Under the pieces are notes generated by a model that worked only from the letters and a program-made list of their open reading frames with translations, ran no database searches and was not told the DNA's origin. A program made the position numbers and the translations under genes. A stretch of DNA of 64,000 bases from an uncultured Raoultella sp. (GTDB lineage: Bacteria; Pseudomonadota; Gammaproteobacteria; Enterobacterales; Enterobacteriaceae): the NCBI GenBank assembly GCA_900759445.1, contig CAAEVH010000072.1:34215-98214 (forward strand), in the 5' to 3' direction. Below, piece after piece: positions 33,755 through 43,719 of this stretch. How positions within the stretch are numbered: position 1 is the stretch's first letter; every line of letters begins with the position of its first letter.

Positions 33755-34801
33755 TTACATCAGCGGTTTTTGTCCTCGCTGCCACCAACGCATCAGTAAA
33801 CGATCGGCGCTCTCAGCGGCACTGCCGGTAAAACGGTCCATCAGTTTTTTACGCTGCAGATAACGTACGTTTAATACGTCACGACCGTCCATCAGTCCGA
33901 GGATCACCTCATCACTGGTATTGATCTCATCCACCAGCCCGTTGGCCAGCGCCTGTTGACCAAACCAGTGTTCACCCGTGGCAACCTGCTCAATGTCCAG
34001 AGCCGGACGCATGCGCTGTACAAAATCTTTAAACAGATGATGGGTTTCGTTCAGGTCTTCGCGGAATTTCTGCCGCCCTTCTTCCGTGTTTTCACCAAGT
34101 AAGGTCAGCGTACGCTTGTACTGTCCGGCGGTGTGCAGTTCGATATCAATATCTTTCCCTTTCAGGAAGCGGTGAAAGTTCGGGATCTGTGCCACAACGC
34201 CAATAGAGCCGACAATAGCAAACGGCGCCGAGACAATTTTATCCGCCACGCAAGCCATCATATATCCGCCGCTCGCAGCGACTTTATCTACCGTAACGGT
34301 CAGCGGGATCTGCTTATCGCGCAGACGTTGTAACTGGGACGCGGCCAGTCCATAGCCGTGTACTACGCCGCCCGGACTTTCCAGACGAACCACGACCTGA
34401 TCCTGGGGTTTAACGACCGCCAGCACTGCCGTCACCTCTTCGCGTAATGCGCTGACCTCATGGGCATCCATACTGCCTTTAAAATCAAGTACCCATACCC
34501 GTGGTTTATCAGATGACGTACTGTCTCCCAGTTTCGCTTTTGCCTTAGCGGCCTTCGCCTCAAGCTTGTGTTTCTTTTTCTGCGCCTTATGCCAGAATTT
34601 TTGCTGATGCCCATCCAATAAGGCCAGCGACAGGTCTTCTTTCATCTCTTTATATTGATCGCTGAGATTAATAACCCGCAATTCCCCACGCTGACGTTTG
34701 CGTTGTGTCGCGTTTACGATCAGCATAACTACCACCGCAATAGCCACCACGACAGTGACAATTTTTGCCAAAAACAACCCATATTCAGACAACAATTCCA
34801 C
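33755..34801 (-). CDS. sohB: SohB, S49-family inner-membrane peptidase
   Basis: The product is 348 residues from the GTG at 34801, which follows AAGGTGGG; another GTG three codons earlier is a less well-placed option. One N-terminal membrane helix is at about 8-30. A Lys/Ala-rich linker (about 70-95) precedes the SppA/ClpP-like catalytic domain, with its serine in AASGGYMMA (about 175-183). In E. coli extra copies of sohB compensate for loss of the periplasmic protease DegP. The natural substrate is unknown. Confidence 0.93.
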   Translation of the reverse strand: MELLSEYGLFLAKIVTVVVAIAVVVMLIVNATQRKRQRGELRVINLSDQYKEMKEDLSLALLDGHQQKFWHKAQKKKHKLEAKAAKAKAKLGDSTSSDKPRVWVLDFKGSMDAHEVSALREEVTAVLAVVKPQDQVVVRLESPGGVVHGYGLAASQLQRLRDKQIPLTVTVDKVAASGGYMMACVADKIVSAPFAIVGSIGVVAQIPNFHRFLKGKDIDIELHTAGQYKRTLTLLGENTEEGRQKFREDLNETHHLFKDFVQRMRPALDIEQVATGEHWFGQQALANGLVDEINTSDEVILGLMDGRDVLNVRYLQRKKLMDRFTGSAAESADRLLMRWWQRGQKPLM

Positions 34802-35011
34802 GTGACCCACCTTGGTTAAACAACGCTACTTTCGCTCAGTGTACAACAGCCTTGTTAACCCGTCTTGCTTCATCCATTCAGTAAAAAGCATGACAACGCG
34901 TTCATTTTGCGGTGTTATTGCCTTTGGCTGATTGAAAAAGAACAGGGTTTAAGGCATAAAGCCCAAAAGTTATCGCGAACGAGATGGCCAGGACGTCGCC
35001 GAGGAGTAGCC

Positions 35012-35773
35012 GTGCATTATCAACCGAAACTAGATCTTCTACAGGACCGCATTATTCTGGTCACCGGTGCCAGCGATGGTATCGGGCGTGAAGCCGCACA
35101 GACCTACGCGCGTTACGGCGCGACCGTTATTCTGTTAGGGCGTAACGAAGAAAAACTGCGTCAGGTTGCCCGCTCCATCGCCGAAGAAAAAGGTACGCAA
35201 CCACACTGGTTCACGCTGGATCTGCTCACCTGTACGTCTGACGAATGCCACCAGCTCGCACAGCGCATTGCCGCGCATTTCCCGCGTCTGGATGGCGTAT
35301 TGCATAATGCCGGATTGCTCGGTGACATTTGCCCGATGAGCGAGCAAAACCCGCAGGTATGGCAGGACGTGATGCAGGTAAACGTGAACGCCACCTTTAT
35401 GCTGACTCAGGCATTGCTGCCGTTGTTGCTCAAATCCGATGCCGGATCGCTGGTCTTTACCTCCTCCAGCGTCGGTCGCCAGGGGCGCGCCAACTGGGGG
35501 GCATACGCCACCTCCAAATTTGCTACCGAAGGAATGATGCAGGTTCTGGCTGATGAATATCAGAACCGCCACCTGCGCGTAAACTGTATCAATCCTGGTG
35601 GAACGCGTACCGGCATGCGAGCCAGCGCGTTCCCGACGGAAGATCCGCAAAAATTGAAAACCCCCGCCGATATTATGCCGCTCTACCTGTGGCTGATGGG
35701 CGATGACAGCCGCCGTAAAACCGGTATGACTTTCGATGCCCAGCCGGGCCGTAAACCAGGAATCGCCCAATGA
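35012..35773 (+). CDS. yciK: YciK, short-chain dehydrogenase
   Basis: This is an SDR of 253 residues. The nucleotide motif is TGASDGIG (about 19-26), NAG (about 97-99) is retained, and the catalytic Ser and Tyr-x3-Lys (YATSK) are present. I chose the GTG at 35012 (VHYQPKLDLL) because GAGGAG lies just upstream and the protein then matches E. coli YciK (252 residues). A longer frame to 34865 is open but not conserved. The stop overlaps btuR by four bases (ATGA). The reaction is unknown, and a link to cobalamin from the overlap is only suggestive. Confidence 0.93.
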   Translation: MHYQPKLDLLQDRIILVTGASDGIGREAAQTYARYGATVILLGRNEEKLRQVARSIAEEKGTQPHWFTLDLLTCTSDECHQLAQRIAAHFPRLDGVLHNAGLLGDICPMSEQNPQVWQDVMQVNVNATFMLTQALLPLLLKSDAGSLVFTSSSVGRQGRANWGAYATSKFATEGMMQVLADEYQNRHLRVNCINPGGTRTGMRASAFPTEDPQKLKTPADIMPLYLWLMGDDSRRKTGMTFDAQPGRKPGIAQ

Positions 35774-36360
35774 GTGAAGAACGCTATCAGCAGCGCCAGC
35801 AGCGCGTAAAAGACCGGGTTGACGCCCGTGTTGCCGCCGCCAGAGACGAGCGCGGGATTATTATTGTGTTCACCGGAAATGGTAAGGGTAAAACCACCGC
35901 CGCGTTCGGTACCGCCACGCGCGCAGTAGGCCACGGTAAAAAAGTTGGCGTAGTGCAATTTATTAAGGGGACGTGGCCAAACGGTGAACGAAACTTACTC
36001 GAACCCCACGGCGTTGAGTTTCAGGTCATGGCGACAGGATTTACCTGGGAAACGCAGAACCGCGAGTCCGACACCGCAGCCTGCATGGCCGTATGGGAAC
36101 ACGGCAAGCGGATGCTGGCCGACGCAGAGCTGGATATGGTGATACTGGACGAGCTGACCTACATGGTTGCATACGACTATCTGCCACTCGACGAGGTCAT
36201 CAATGCCCTAAACGCGCGCCCTGCCCATCAAACGGTTATTATCACCGGTCGTGGATGTCATCGCGATATTCTGGAGTTAGCGGATACGGTCAGCGAACTG
36301 CGGCCGGTTAAGCACGCCTTTGAAGCGGGCGTGAAAGCCCAGATGGGGATCGATTACTGA
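35770..36360 (+). CDS. btuR: Cob(I)yrinic acid a,c-diamide adenosyltransferase
   Basis: BtuR (CobA/CobO) has 196 residues. It transfers the adenosyl group from ATP to reduced corrinoid, giving adenosylcobalamin precursors, and serves corrinoid salvage and synthesis. The P-loop-like GNGKGKTTA (about 36-44) is conserved, along with DELTY (about 128-132) and ITGRG. It overlaps yciK, so the two are co-translated. REP elements follow downstream. Confidence 0.96.
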   Translation: MSEERYQQRQQRVKDRVDARVAAARDERGIIIVFTGNGKGKTTAAFGTATRAVGHGKKVGVVQFIKGTWPNGERNLLEPHGVEFQVMATGFTWETQNRESDTAACMAVWEHGKRMLADAELDMVILDELTYMVAYDYLPLDEVINALNARPAHQTVIITGRGCHRDILELADTVSELRPVKHAFEAGVKAQMGIDY

Positions 36361-36362
36361 CA

Positions 36363-36437
36363 GTAGGCCGGATAAGGCGCTTACGCCGCATCCGGCTCCA
36401 CGCTAACGCCTGATGGCGCGTTGCTTATCAGGCCTAC
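36363..36437. repeat. Pair of REP elements (BIME) between btuR and rluB
   Basis: Two palindromic units occur back to back: GCCGGATAAGGCGC...GCCGCATCCGGC, then GCCTGATGGCGC...CTTATCAGGC. The pair is flanked by GTAGGCC / GGCCTAC. This is a classical bacterial interspersed mosaic element between convergent genes. Confidence 0.88.
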
Positions 36438-36443
36438 TCATGA

Positions 36444-37319
36444 TTAACCGTTGTTGCTGCGACCGCCCGGACGACGGCTGCCGCCAACCTGAGAGTGGCG
36501 CTTCACCGCACGGCGGATCTGGTTTGCCTTCATACGGCGACGATCTTTCTCGACGGCAACTTTAGAGGTAGTTTCCGGCTTCAGTTCCACCAGTTCACGC
36601 AAATAGTTGGTCTGCGCGAGGTCAAGTTCCGTCCAGCCGCCACGCGGCAGGCCTTTCGGCAGCGGGATATCACCGTAACGTACACGGATAAGACGGCTTA
36701 CCTGCACGCCCACGGCTTCCCACAAGCGACGGACTTCACGGTTACGCCCTTCGGTCAACGTGACGTTATACCACTGGTTGATCCCTTCACCGCCGCTGAA
36801 CTTGATCGTTTTAAATGCGGCCGGACCATCTTCCAACTGCACGCCACGACTCAGATCGCGCAGTTTTGCGTCATCAACCTGACCAAACACACGCACCGCA
36901 TATTCACGTTCAACTTCGCGGCTTGGGTGCATCAGACGGTTCGCCAGTTCGCCATCGGTGGTAAACAGCAGTAAACCACAGGTATTCACGTCCAGACGTC
37001 CCACGGCAATCCAGCGCGCATCGCGCAGTTTTGGCAGACGATCAAACACGGTCGGACGACCTTCCGGGTCGTTACGGGTACACAGTTCACCTTCTGGCTT
37101 GTAATAAGCCAGAACACGGCAGATTTGCTCCGCAGATTCTTTCACCGAAATCAGATGACCGTCGATACGGATTTTCAGACCCGGCGTAACTTCAACGCGA
37201 TCGCCGAGCGTGGCAATTTTGCCATCAACGCTCACGCGACCCGCGGCAATTATGGATTCAATTTCACGGCGAGAACCGTGGCCAGCGCGCGCCAGCACTT
37301 TTTGTAACTTTTCGCTCAT
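36444..37319 (-). CDS. rluB: 23S rRNA pseudouridine-2605 synthase
   Basis: RluB has 291 residues. The N-terminal S4 RNA-binding domain is at about 3-60 and the RsuA-type catalytic domain at about 65-240, with the active-site Asp110 in GRLDVNT. The C-terminal tail is basic and ends in Arg/Gly-rich residues ([13 protein letters not shown]). It converts U2605 of 23S rRNA to pseudouridine. The ATG at 37319 has AAAGGAAG upstream and matches E. coli; the longer frame to 37346 is unlikely. Confidence 0.96.
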   Translation of the reverse strand: MSEKLQKVLARAGHGSRREIESIIAAGRVSVDGKIATLGDRVEVTPGLKIRIDGHLISVKESAEQICRVLAYYKPEGELCTRNDPEGRPTVFDRLPKLRDARWIAVGRLDVNTCGLLLFTTDGELANRLMHPSREVEREYAVRVFGQVDDAKLRDLSRGVQLEDGPAAFKTIKFSGGEGINQWYNVTLTEGRNREVRRLWEAVGVQVSRLIRVRYGDIPLPKGLPRGGWTELDLAQTNYLRELVELKPETTSKVAVEKDRRRMKANQIRRAVKRHSQVGGSRRPGGRSNNG

Positions 37320-37419
37320 AGAGCTTCCTTTAGATGTCGCCTTCACAGGCGTCGAACAGGAGAATCAACGGCGCCAGTCAGCGCCATTTTAAGGCCGCGT
37401 AGTATAGCGGTTCGCGCCC

Positions 37420-38040
37420 TTATAAGAAAGGTTTAACGTCGCCGACGCCTTCGCGCAATACCACCGGGGAATCATCGGTTAAATCAATGACCGTGGTTGG
37501 CTGCTGACCGAGATATCCACCGTGGATAATCAAATCCACCACTTTCTCCAGACGATCTTTGATTTCTTCCGGATCTGACTCGGTAAATTCGCTGCCCGGC
37601 AGCATCAGTGATGTAGAGAGCATAGGCTCGCCCAGCGCTTCCAGCAGCGCCAGCGCAATCGGATTCGAGGGTACACGCAAGCCGATGGTCTTACGTTTTT
37701 CCTGCAACAGTCGGCGTGGTACTTCTTTCGTCCCCTTCAGGATGAACGTGTAGTTACCCGGCGTGTTGTTTTTAATTAAACGGAAGGCCACGTTGTCGAC
37801 AAACGAATAGGTCGACAGTTCGGACAGGTCACGACACATCAGCGTAAAGTTGTGCCCGTCCGGCAGGTGACGGATGCGACAAATGCGCTCCATTGCGCCT
37901 TTATCTTCAATTTTGCAACCCAACGCATAGCCGGAATCAGTTGGATAGACGATCACCCCTCCTTTACGCACGATTTCAACGGCCTGATTGATCAGGCGCT
38001 GCTGTGGGTTTTCGGGATGAATATAAAAAAACTGGCTCAT
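37420..38040 (-). CDS. yciO: YciO, Sua5/YrdC/YwlC-family protein
   Basis: YciO has 206 residues with the YrdC-like RNA/nucleotide-binding fold (about 12-195), including GGVIVYPTDSGYALGC and the KR-T-S-N set (KRKTIGLRVPSNPIA). The related YrdC/TsaC makes threonylcarbamoyl-AMP for tRNA t6A. YciO is a paralogue whose role is less clear. Its ATG overlaps the stop of rnm by four bases (ATGA), so the pair is co-translated. Confidence 0.93.
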   Translation of the reverse strand: MSQFFYIHPENPQQRLINQAVEIVRKGGVIVYPTDSGYALGCKIEDKGAMERICRIRHLPDGHNFTLMCRDLSELSTYSFVDNVAFRLIKNNTPGNYTFILKGTKEVPRRLLQEKRKTIGLRVPSNPIALALLEALGEPMLSTSLMLPGSEFTESDPEEIKDRLEKVVDLIIHGGYLGQQPTTVIDLTDDSPVVLREGVGDVKPFL

Positions 38041-38915
38041 ACTTTCCTCTCTGTGGTCTCGGGCTGTTCCCAAAGTTGCCAGACGCCTTCTACGCCTGCG
38101 GGCAACCAGAGTTTACGACCCAGCTCAATCCATGGGCAGGGTAGATGAAAATCAGACCCTTGCGATGCCCACAGTTGATGCTGACGCGCAAGCGTCGCCA
38201 GATGGGTGCGTTCATTGGGAGACTGCTGGCACTGTGCCACTTCCATCGCGTCGCCGTGATGTTCAGCAAAATGCGCAACCAGTCTTTTCAGCCACTTAGC
38301 GCTAAGATCGTACCGCCCAGGATGAGCCAGAACTGCCTTACCGCCAGAATGATGAATGACATCAATAGCTTGTTCTATTGTACACCACTGTGGCGGAACG
38401 TAACCGGTTTTCCCACGAGCAAGATATTTTTTAAAGACATCCGCCATGGTTGTGGCTTTTCCGCACTCCACCAGGAAACGCGCGAAATGCCCCCGAGTGA
38501 TCGCCCCGCCATCAGCCAGGCGTAATGCCCCTTCCCACGCGCCGGGAATATGCGCTTTGTCGAGTCGTTCAGCAATCAGGCGCGCGCGCTGCTGACGACG
38601 TTCCGTTTGCTGCGCCAGAAATTCGCACATCATTGGATGGGCGATATCAATGTTCAGACCCACGATATGGATCTCATGGTTTTCCCAGACTGTTGATATC
38701 TCGACGCCAGGGATCAAATTTAACGCTAAACCCGCACGTGAAATTTCTTCTCTTGCCGCCGCAATACCCGCCGTGGTGTCATGATCGGTGATCGCCAGTG
38801 TACCGACTCGCATCTCTACCGCACGGTGTACTAAGGCTTCTGGCGTTAATCGCCCATCGGAGGCTGTAGTATGACTGTGCAGGTCATAAATCACTGCGTA
38901 ATTCGTGTCGCTCAA
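38037..38915 (-). CDS. rnm: RNase AM (YciV/TrpH), PHP-domain 5'-3' exoribonuclease
   Basis: The protein has 292 residues. PHP metal ligands are visible: HxH in DLHSHTTASDG (His13 and His15), Asp20, the TDHDT cluster (about 43-47) and later His residues in AHPGRYDL and GSDFH. E. coli RNase AM matures the 5' ends of 5S, 16S and 23S rRNA and hydrolyses 3',5'-bisphosphonucleotides. The gene is divergent from the trp operon, whose promoter begins about 70 bases away. Confidence 0.95.
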   Translation of the reverse strand: MSDTNYAVIYDLHSHTTASDGRLTPEALVHRAVEMRVGTLAITDHDTTAGIAAAREEISRAGLALNLIPGVEISTVWENHEIHIVGLNIDIAHPMMCEFLAQQTERRQQRARLIAERLDKAHIPGAWEGALRLADGGAITRGHFARFLVECGKATTMADVFKKYLARGKTGYVPPQWCTIEQAIDVIHHSGGKAVLAHPGRYDLSAKWLKRLVAHFAEHHGDAMEVAQCQQSPNERTHLATLARQHQLWASQGSDFHLPCPWIELGRKLWLPAGVEGVWQLWEQPETTERKV

Positions 38916-38988
38916 TGCGGCTCCCGTTTCACTAAATGTCTTAACCCGCCCATCATAGCGGTTTAGACAAATATACTGAAATCAGGTG

Positions 38989-39023
38989 TTGACTTTATTC
39001 CATCGAACTAGTTAACTAGTACG
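38989..39023 (+). promoter_or_regulatory. trp promoter and TrpR operator
   Basis: The -35 box is TTGACT (38989-38994) and the -10 box TTAACT (39012-39017), with 17-base spacing. The TrpR operator is the palindrome ACTAGTTAACTAGT (39007-39020) overlapping the -10. Its core is as I recall it in E. coli, so Trp-dependent repression should be conserved. The -35 differs by one base from the E. coli TTGACA. Confidence 0.95.
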
Positions 39024-39050
39024 CAAGTTCACATGAAGAAGGTATCTGAG

Positions 39051-39095
39051 ATGAAAGCAACATATGTTCTGCACGGTTGGTGGCGCACTTCCTGA
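39051..39095 (+). CDS. trpL: trp operon leader peptide
   Basis: A 14-residue leader, MKATYVLHGWWRTS-stop, carries tandem Trp codons at positions 10 and 11. Ribosome stalling there under Trp shortage favours the antiterminator. The C-terminal GWWRTS is shared with other enterics while residues 4-8 differ from E. coli and Salmonella. AAGGTATCTGAG is the ribosome-binding region. Confidence 0.95.
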   Translation: MKATYVLHGWWRTS

Positions 39096-39166
39096 TTTCG
39101 GGCAGTGTCTTACGTCTGCAATATGCAACCAGATACCCGGCCCGCCAAATGAGCGGGCTTTTTTTT
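39096..39166 (+). terminator. trp attenuator
   Basis: The region after trpL includes the terminator stem GCCCGC (39140-39145) / GCGGGC (39153-39158) followed by eight T residues. Upstream segments (from about 39070) can pair alternatively as in the E. coli 1:2 and 2:3 structures; I did not compute the folding. It controls readthrough into trpE. Confidence 0.9.
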
Positions 39167-39189
39167 GAACAAAATTAATGAGAATAACG

Positions 39190-40752
39190 ATGCAAACACA
39201 AAAACCGACACTCGAGCTGCTTGCCTGCGATGCCGCCTACCGTGAAAATCCGACGGCGCTGTTTCATCAGGTGTGTGGCGCACGTCCGGCAACGCTGCTG
39301 CTGGAATCTGCCGATATCGACAGCAAAGACGATCTGAAGAGCTTGCTGCTGGTCGACAGTGCATTACGCATTACCGCCATCGGTGACACTGTCACCATTC
39401 AGGCATTATCAGCTAACGGCGCATCGCTGCTGCCGCTGCTGGATGCTGCCCTGCCAACGGGCGTTGAGAACAAACAACAACCGAATGGTCGCCATCTGCG
39501 ATTCCCTGCCGTTAGCCCGCTGCTGGATGAAGACGCCCGCTTATGTTCCCTTTCCGTATTTGATGCCTTCCGTTTATTGCAGGAGCTGGTTAATGTTCCT
39601 GCGCAAGAACGTGAAGCGATGTTCTTCGGCGGTCTGTTTTCCTACGACCTGGTTGCCGGTTTTGAAGATTTACCTCAGCTTGAAGCGGGCAACCGTTGCC
39701 CTGACTACTGCTTCTATCTGGCAGAAACGCTCATGGTCATCGACCATCAGAAGAAAAGCACCCGCATTCAGGCCAGCATATTTACCCCCAGCGATGCAGA
39801 AAAACAGCGTCTTAATGCCCGTCTGGCGCAACTGAGCCAGCAGCTTACCGAACCTGCGCCGCCGCTGCCCGTCACTGAAGTTCCGCACATGCGCTGCGAA
39901 TGCAATCAGAGCGATGAAGAGTTTGCCGCCGTGGTTCGTGGTATGCAAAAAGCCATTCGCGCTGGCGAAATTTTCCAGGTGGTTCCATCCCGTCGTTTCT
40001 CGCTGCCCTGCCCGTCACCGCTGGCGGCCTACTATGTGCTGAAGAAAAGTAACCCCAGCCCGTACATGTTTTTTATGCAGGACAACGATTTCACACTGTT
40101 CGGCGCCTCTCCGGAAAGCTCGCTGAAATACGATGCCACCAGTCGGCAGATTGAAATCTATCCGATTGCCGGGACCCGCCCACGCGGTCGTCGTGCGGAC
40201 GGTTCGCTGGACCGCGATCTCGACAGCCGTATTGAGCTGGAGATGCGTACCGATCATAAAGAGCTTTCCGAGCACCTGATGCTGGTAGACCTGGCGCGTA
40301 ACGACCTGGCGCGCATCTGTACGCCCGGCAGCCGCTACGTTGCTGACCTCACCAAAGTGGATCGTTATTCCTTCGTTATGCACCTGGTTTCCCGCGTAGT
40401 CGGCGAGCTGCGTAGCGATCTGGATGTGCTGCATGCTTACCGCGCCTGTATGAACATGGGTACGCTAAGCGGAGCGCCGAAAGTTCGCGCCATGCAGCTT
40501 ATCGCCGAGGCCGAAGGCCGTCGTCGCGGCAGCTATGGCGGTGCAGTAGGTTACTTCACGGCTCATGGCGATCTGGATACCTGTATTGTGATTCGTTCCG
40601 CCCTAGTGGAAGACGGTATTGCCACCGTACAGGCTGGCGCCGGAATTGTTCTGGATTCCGTTGGGCAGTCAGAAGCCGATGAAACCCGTAATAAAGCGCG
40701 TGCGGTTCTGCGTGCTATCGCCACCGCACACCACGCACAGGAGACCTTCTAA
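39190..40752 (+). CDS. trpE: Anthranilate synthase component I
   Basis: TrpE has 520 residues and makes anthranilate from chorismate with ammonia delivered by TrpG. The tryptophan feedback site LLLES (Ser40) is wild type. The chorismate-binding domain (about 240-510) contains [25 protein letters not shown] and the C-terminal signature [10 protein letters not shown] chose the ATG at 39190 ([10 protein letters not shown]). The stop shares one base with trpGD (TAATG), so subunits are coupled. Confidence 0.98.
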   Translation: MQTQKPTLELLACDAAYRENPTALFHQVCGARPATLLLESADIDSKDDLKSLLLVDSALRITAIGDTVTIQALSANGASLLPLLDAALPTGVENKQQPNGRHLRFPAVSPLLDEDARLCSLSVFDAFRLLQELVNVPAQEREAMFFGGLFSYDLVAGFEDLPQLEAGNRCPDYCFYLAETLMVIDHQKKSTRIQASIFTPSDAEKQRLNARLAQLSQQLTEPAPPLPVTEVPHMRCECNQSDEEFAAVVRGMQKAIRAGEIFQVVPSRRFSLPCPSPLAAYYVLKKSNPSPYMFFMQDNDFTLFGASPESSLKYDATSRQIEIYPIAGTRPRGRRADGSLDRDLDSRIELEMRTDHKELSEHLMLVDLARNDLARICTPGSRYVADLTKVDRYSFVMHLVSRVVGELRSDLDVLHAYRACMNMGTLSGAPKVRAMQLIAEAEGRRRGSYGGAVGYFTAHGDLDTCIVIRSALVEDGIATVQAGAGIVLDSVGQSEADETRNKARAVLRAIATAHHAQETF

Positions 40753-42347
40753 TGGCTGACATTCTGCTGCTCGATAATATCGACTCTTTTACCTATAACC
40801 TGGCAGATCAGCTGCGTACTAACGGTCATAACGTGGTGATTTACCGCAACCATATTCCGGCCCAGACATTAATAGACCGCTTAGCGACCATGAAAAATCC
40901 GGTGCTGATGCTCTCTCCAGGTCCAGGTGCGCCAAGCGAAGCGGGCTGCATGCCGGAGCTGTTAACCCGCCTGCGCGGCAAGCTGCCGATCATCGGCATT
41001 TGTCTGGGGCATCAGGCCATTGTCGAGGCCTATGGTGGATACGTGGGACAGGCAGGGGAAATCCTGCACGGTAAAGCGTCCAGCATTGAACACGATGGTC
41101 AGGCAATGTTCGCCGGTCTGGCAAATCCGCTGCCGGTGGCGCGCTATCACTCGCTGGTTGGCAGCAACGTTCCGGCCGGATTGACCATCAACGCCCACTT
41201 TAACGGCATGGTGATGGCGGTACGTCACGATACCGATCGCGTATGTGGCTTCCAGTTCCATCCAGAATCCATTCTGACCACCCAGGGCGCACGTCTGCTG
41301 GAGCAAACGCTGGCCTGGGCGCAACAGAAACTCGAACAGACCAATACCCTGCAACCTATTCTGGAGAAACTGTATCAGGCCCAGACGCTGTCTCAGCAGG
41401 AAAGCCACCAGCTGTTCTCCGCCGTGGTACGCGGTGAACTGAAGCCGGAACAACTGGCTGCGGCGCTGGTGAGCATGAAAATTCGCGGCGAGCACCCGAA
41501 TGAAATTGCCGGTGCGGCAACCGCGCTGCTGGAAAACGCCGCCCCGTTCCCGCGACCTGATTATCTGTTTGCCGATATTGTCGGTACCGGCGGTGATGGC
41601 AGCAACAGTATCAATATTTCCACCGCCAGCGCCTTTGTGGCGGCCGCTTGCGGACTGAAAGTCGCCAAACACGGCAACCGCAGCGTCTCCAGCAAGTCGG
41701 GCTCTTCGGATCTGTTAGCGGCTTTTGGCATCAATCTGGATATGAACGCCGATAAATCCCGTCAGGCACTTGACGACCTCGGTGTGTGTTTCTTGTTTGC
41801 GCCGAAATACCACACCGGTTTTCGCCATGCTATGCCGGTACGCCAACAGTTGAAAACCCGTACGCTGTTTAACGTCCTCGGCCCGTTGATTAACCCGGCA
41901 CATCCGCCGCTGGCGCTGATCGGCGTTTACAGTCCGGAACTGGTGCTGCCAATTGCCGAAACGCTGCGCGTGTTGGGGTATCAGCGTGCAGCCGTGGTGC
42001 ACAGCGGCGGCATGGATGAAGTTTCCCTGCATGCACCGACCATTGTGGCAGAGTTGCATGATGGCGAAATCAAGAGCTATCAACTGACGGCGGAAGACTT
42101 TGGCCTGACACCTTACCACCAGGAACAGCTGGCTGGCGGCACGCCGGAAGAAAACCGTGACATTCTTAGTCGCTTGTTACAAGGTAAAGGTGAAGCCGCT
42201 CATGAAGCTGCTGTTGCCGCGAATGTCGCCATGTTAATGCGCCTGCACGGTGAAGAAGATTTAAAAGCCAATGCGCAAACCGTGATTAATGTACTGCGCA
42301 GCGGCGCGGCCTATGACCGTGTCACTGCACTGGCAGCAAGAGGGTAA
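40752..42347 (+). CDS. trpGD: Bifunctional anthranilate synthase glutaminase / anthranilate phosphoribosyltransferase
   Basis: This natural fusion has 531 residues. The N-terminal glutamine amidotransferase (about 1-195) has catalytic Cys84 in GICLGHQ and the His-x-Glu pair in FQFHPES (about 170-172). The C-terminal phosphoribosyltransferase (about 200-531) has the PRPP loop [14 protein letters not shown] and later [14 protein letters not shown]. coli and Salmonella carry the same fusion. It lies between trpE and trpC with one-base overlap upstream and no gap downstream. Confidence 0.98.
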   Translation: MADILLLDNIDSFTYNLADQLRTNGHNVVIYRNHIPAQTLIDRLATMKNPVLMLSPGPGAPSEAGCMPELLTRLRGKLPIIGICLGHQAIVEAYGGYVGQAGEILHGKASSIEHDGQAMFAGLANPLPVARYHSLVGSNVPAGLTINAHFNGMVMAVRHDTDRVCGFQFHPESILTTQGARLLEQTLAWAQQKLEQTNTLQPILEKLYQAQTLSQQESHQLFSAVVRGELKPEQLAAALVSMKIRGEHPNEIAGAATALLENAAPFPRPDYLFADIVGTGGDGSNSINISTASAFVAAACGLKVAKHGNRSVSSKSGSSDLLAAFGINLDMNADKSRQALDDLGVCFLFAPKYHTGFRHAMPVRQQLKTRTLFNVLGPLINPAHPPLALIGVYSPELVLPIAETLRVLGYQRAAVVHSGGMDEVSLHAPTIVAELHDGEIKSYQLTAEDFGLTPYHQEQLAGGTPEENRDILSRLLQGKGEAAHEAAVAANVAMLMRLHGEEDLKANAQTVINVLRSGAAYDRVTALAARG

Positions 42348-43709
42348 ATGATGCAAACCGTTTTAGCGAAAATTGTCGCAGACAAGGCGATTTGGGTAGA
42401 AGCCCACAAACAGCAACAACCGCTGACCAGCTTTCAGAATGATGTTCAACCCAGCTCTCGTGATTTCTACGATGCGCTGCAAGGTGCACGCACCGCCTTT
42501 ATTCTGGAGTGCAAAAAAGCGTCTCCGTCAAAAGGCGTGATCCGTGATGACTTCGACCCGGCACAGATTGCGGGCGTATATAAACAATATGCTTCTGCGA
42601 TTTCCGTACTGACCGATGAGAAATATTTTCAGGGGAGCTTTGATTTCCTGCCCATCGTCAGCCGCATCGCACCGCAGCCGATTCTGTGTAAGGACTTTAT
42701 TATCGATCCTTACCAGATTTACCTGGCGCGTTTCTATCAGGCGGACGCCTGTCTGCTGATGCTGTCGGTGCTTGATGATGAGCAATATCGTCAACTCGCC
42801 GCCGTCGCCCACAGTTTGAAAATGGGCGTACTGACTGAAGTCAGTAACGATGAAGAGCTGGAGCGTGCTATCGCACTGGGTGCCAAAGTCGTCGGTATCA
42901 ACAACCGTGATTTACGCGACCTGTCGATCGATCTGAATCGCACCCGCCAACTGGCGCCGCGACTGGGTCATGGCGTAACCGTCATCAGCGAGTCCGGTAT
43001 CAATACCTATGGTCAAGTGCGAGAACTCAGCCACTTCGCCAACGGTTTTCTGATTGGCTCTGCGTTGATGTCGCATGATGATCTGCATGCTGCCGTGCGT
43101 CGCGTTCTGCTCGGCGAAAATAAAGTCTGCGGTTTAACCCGGGCTCAGGATGCAAACGCGGCATACGAAGCGGGTGCCATTTACGGCGGGTTGATTTTTG
43201 TGTCCACATCGCCACGCGCGGTCAGCGTTGAACGCGCACGCGAGGTCATGACCGGCGCACCGCTGCAATATGTCGGGGTGTTCCGCAACACAGAGATCAC
43301 CGACGTGCGCGAAACAGCGGTGGCTCTGGGGCTAACAGCCGTGCAATTGCATGGTAGCGAAGACCAGGCCTATGTTGACGCCCTGCGCGACGCGCTACCC
43401 GAACAGGTGCAAATCTGGAAGGCATTAAGCGTCAGCGAAACGTTGCCAGCTCGTGATTATCAGCACGTCGATAAATACGTATTCGACAATGGTCAGGGCG
43501 GCAGCGGTCAACGCTTCGACTGGTCACTTTTAGGCGGACAATCGCTGGATAACGTTTTACTGGCTGGCGGACTCGGCGCTGATAACTGCGTTGACGCGGC
43601 AAAAACCGGCTGTGCCGGTCTCGATTTCAATTCTGGCGTAGAGTCACAGCCGGGCATCAAGGATGCACGTCTTTTGGCTTCGGTCTTTCAGACGCTGCGC
43701 GCATATTAA
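42348..43709 (+). CDS. trpCF: Bifunctional indole-3-glycerol phosphate synthase / phosphoribosylanthranilate isomerase
   Basis: This fusion has 453 residues and two TIM barrels. The IGPS half (about 1-255) includes [13 protein letters not shown] and the ESGI segment; the PRAI half (about 256-453) includes [16 protein letters not shown] and GGLGADN. The halves catalyse the third and fourth steps in the wrong gene order but one polypeptide, as in E. coli (trpC). It begins directly after the trpGD stop and is followed ten bases later by trpB. Confidence 0.97.
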   Translation: MMQTVLAKIVADKAIWVEAHKQQQPLTSFQNDVQPSSRDFYDALQGARTAFILECKKASPSKGVIRDDFDPAQIAGVYKQYASAISVLTDEKYFQGSFDFLPIVSRIAPQPILCKDFIIDPYQIYLARFYQADACLLMLSVLDDEQYRQLAAVAHSLKMGVLTEVSNDEELERAIALGAKVVGINNRDLRDLSIDLNRTRQLAPRLGHGVTVISESGINTYGQVRELSHFANGFLIGSALMSHDDLHAAVRRVLLGENKVCGLTRAQDANAAYEAGAIYGGLIFVSTSPRAVSVERAREVMTGAPLQYVGVFRNTEITDVRETAVALGLTAVQLHGSEDQAYVDALRDALPEQVQIWKALSVSETLPARDYQHVDKYVFDNGQGGSGQRFDWSLLGGQSLDNVLLAGGLGADNCVDAAKTGCAGLDFNSGVESQPGIKDARLLASVFQTLRAY

Positions 43710-43719
43710 GGAAAAGGAC

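Noticed and set aside
35135..35770. 211-codon minus-strand frame opposite yciK
   Set aside because: Shadow of an identified SDR gene; composition is that of the reversed codons.
40962..41672. 236-codon minus-strand frame inside trpGD
   Set aside because: Antisense to a complete, conserved trpGD fusion; no ribosome-binding site or recognisable domain.
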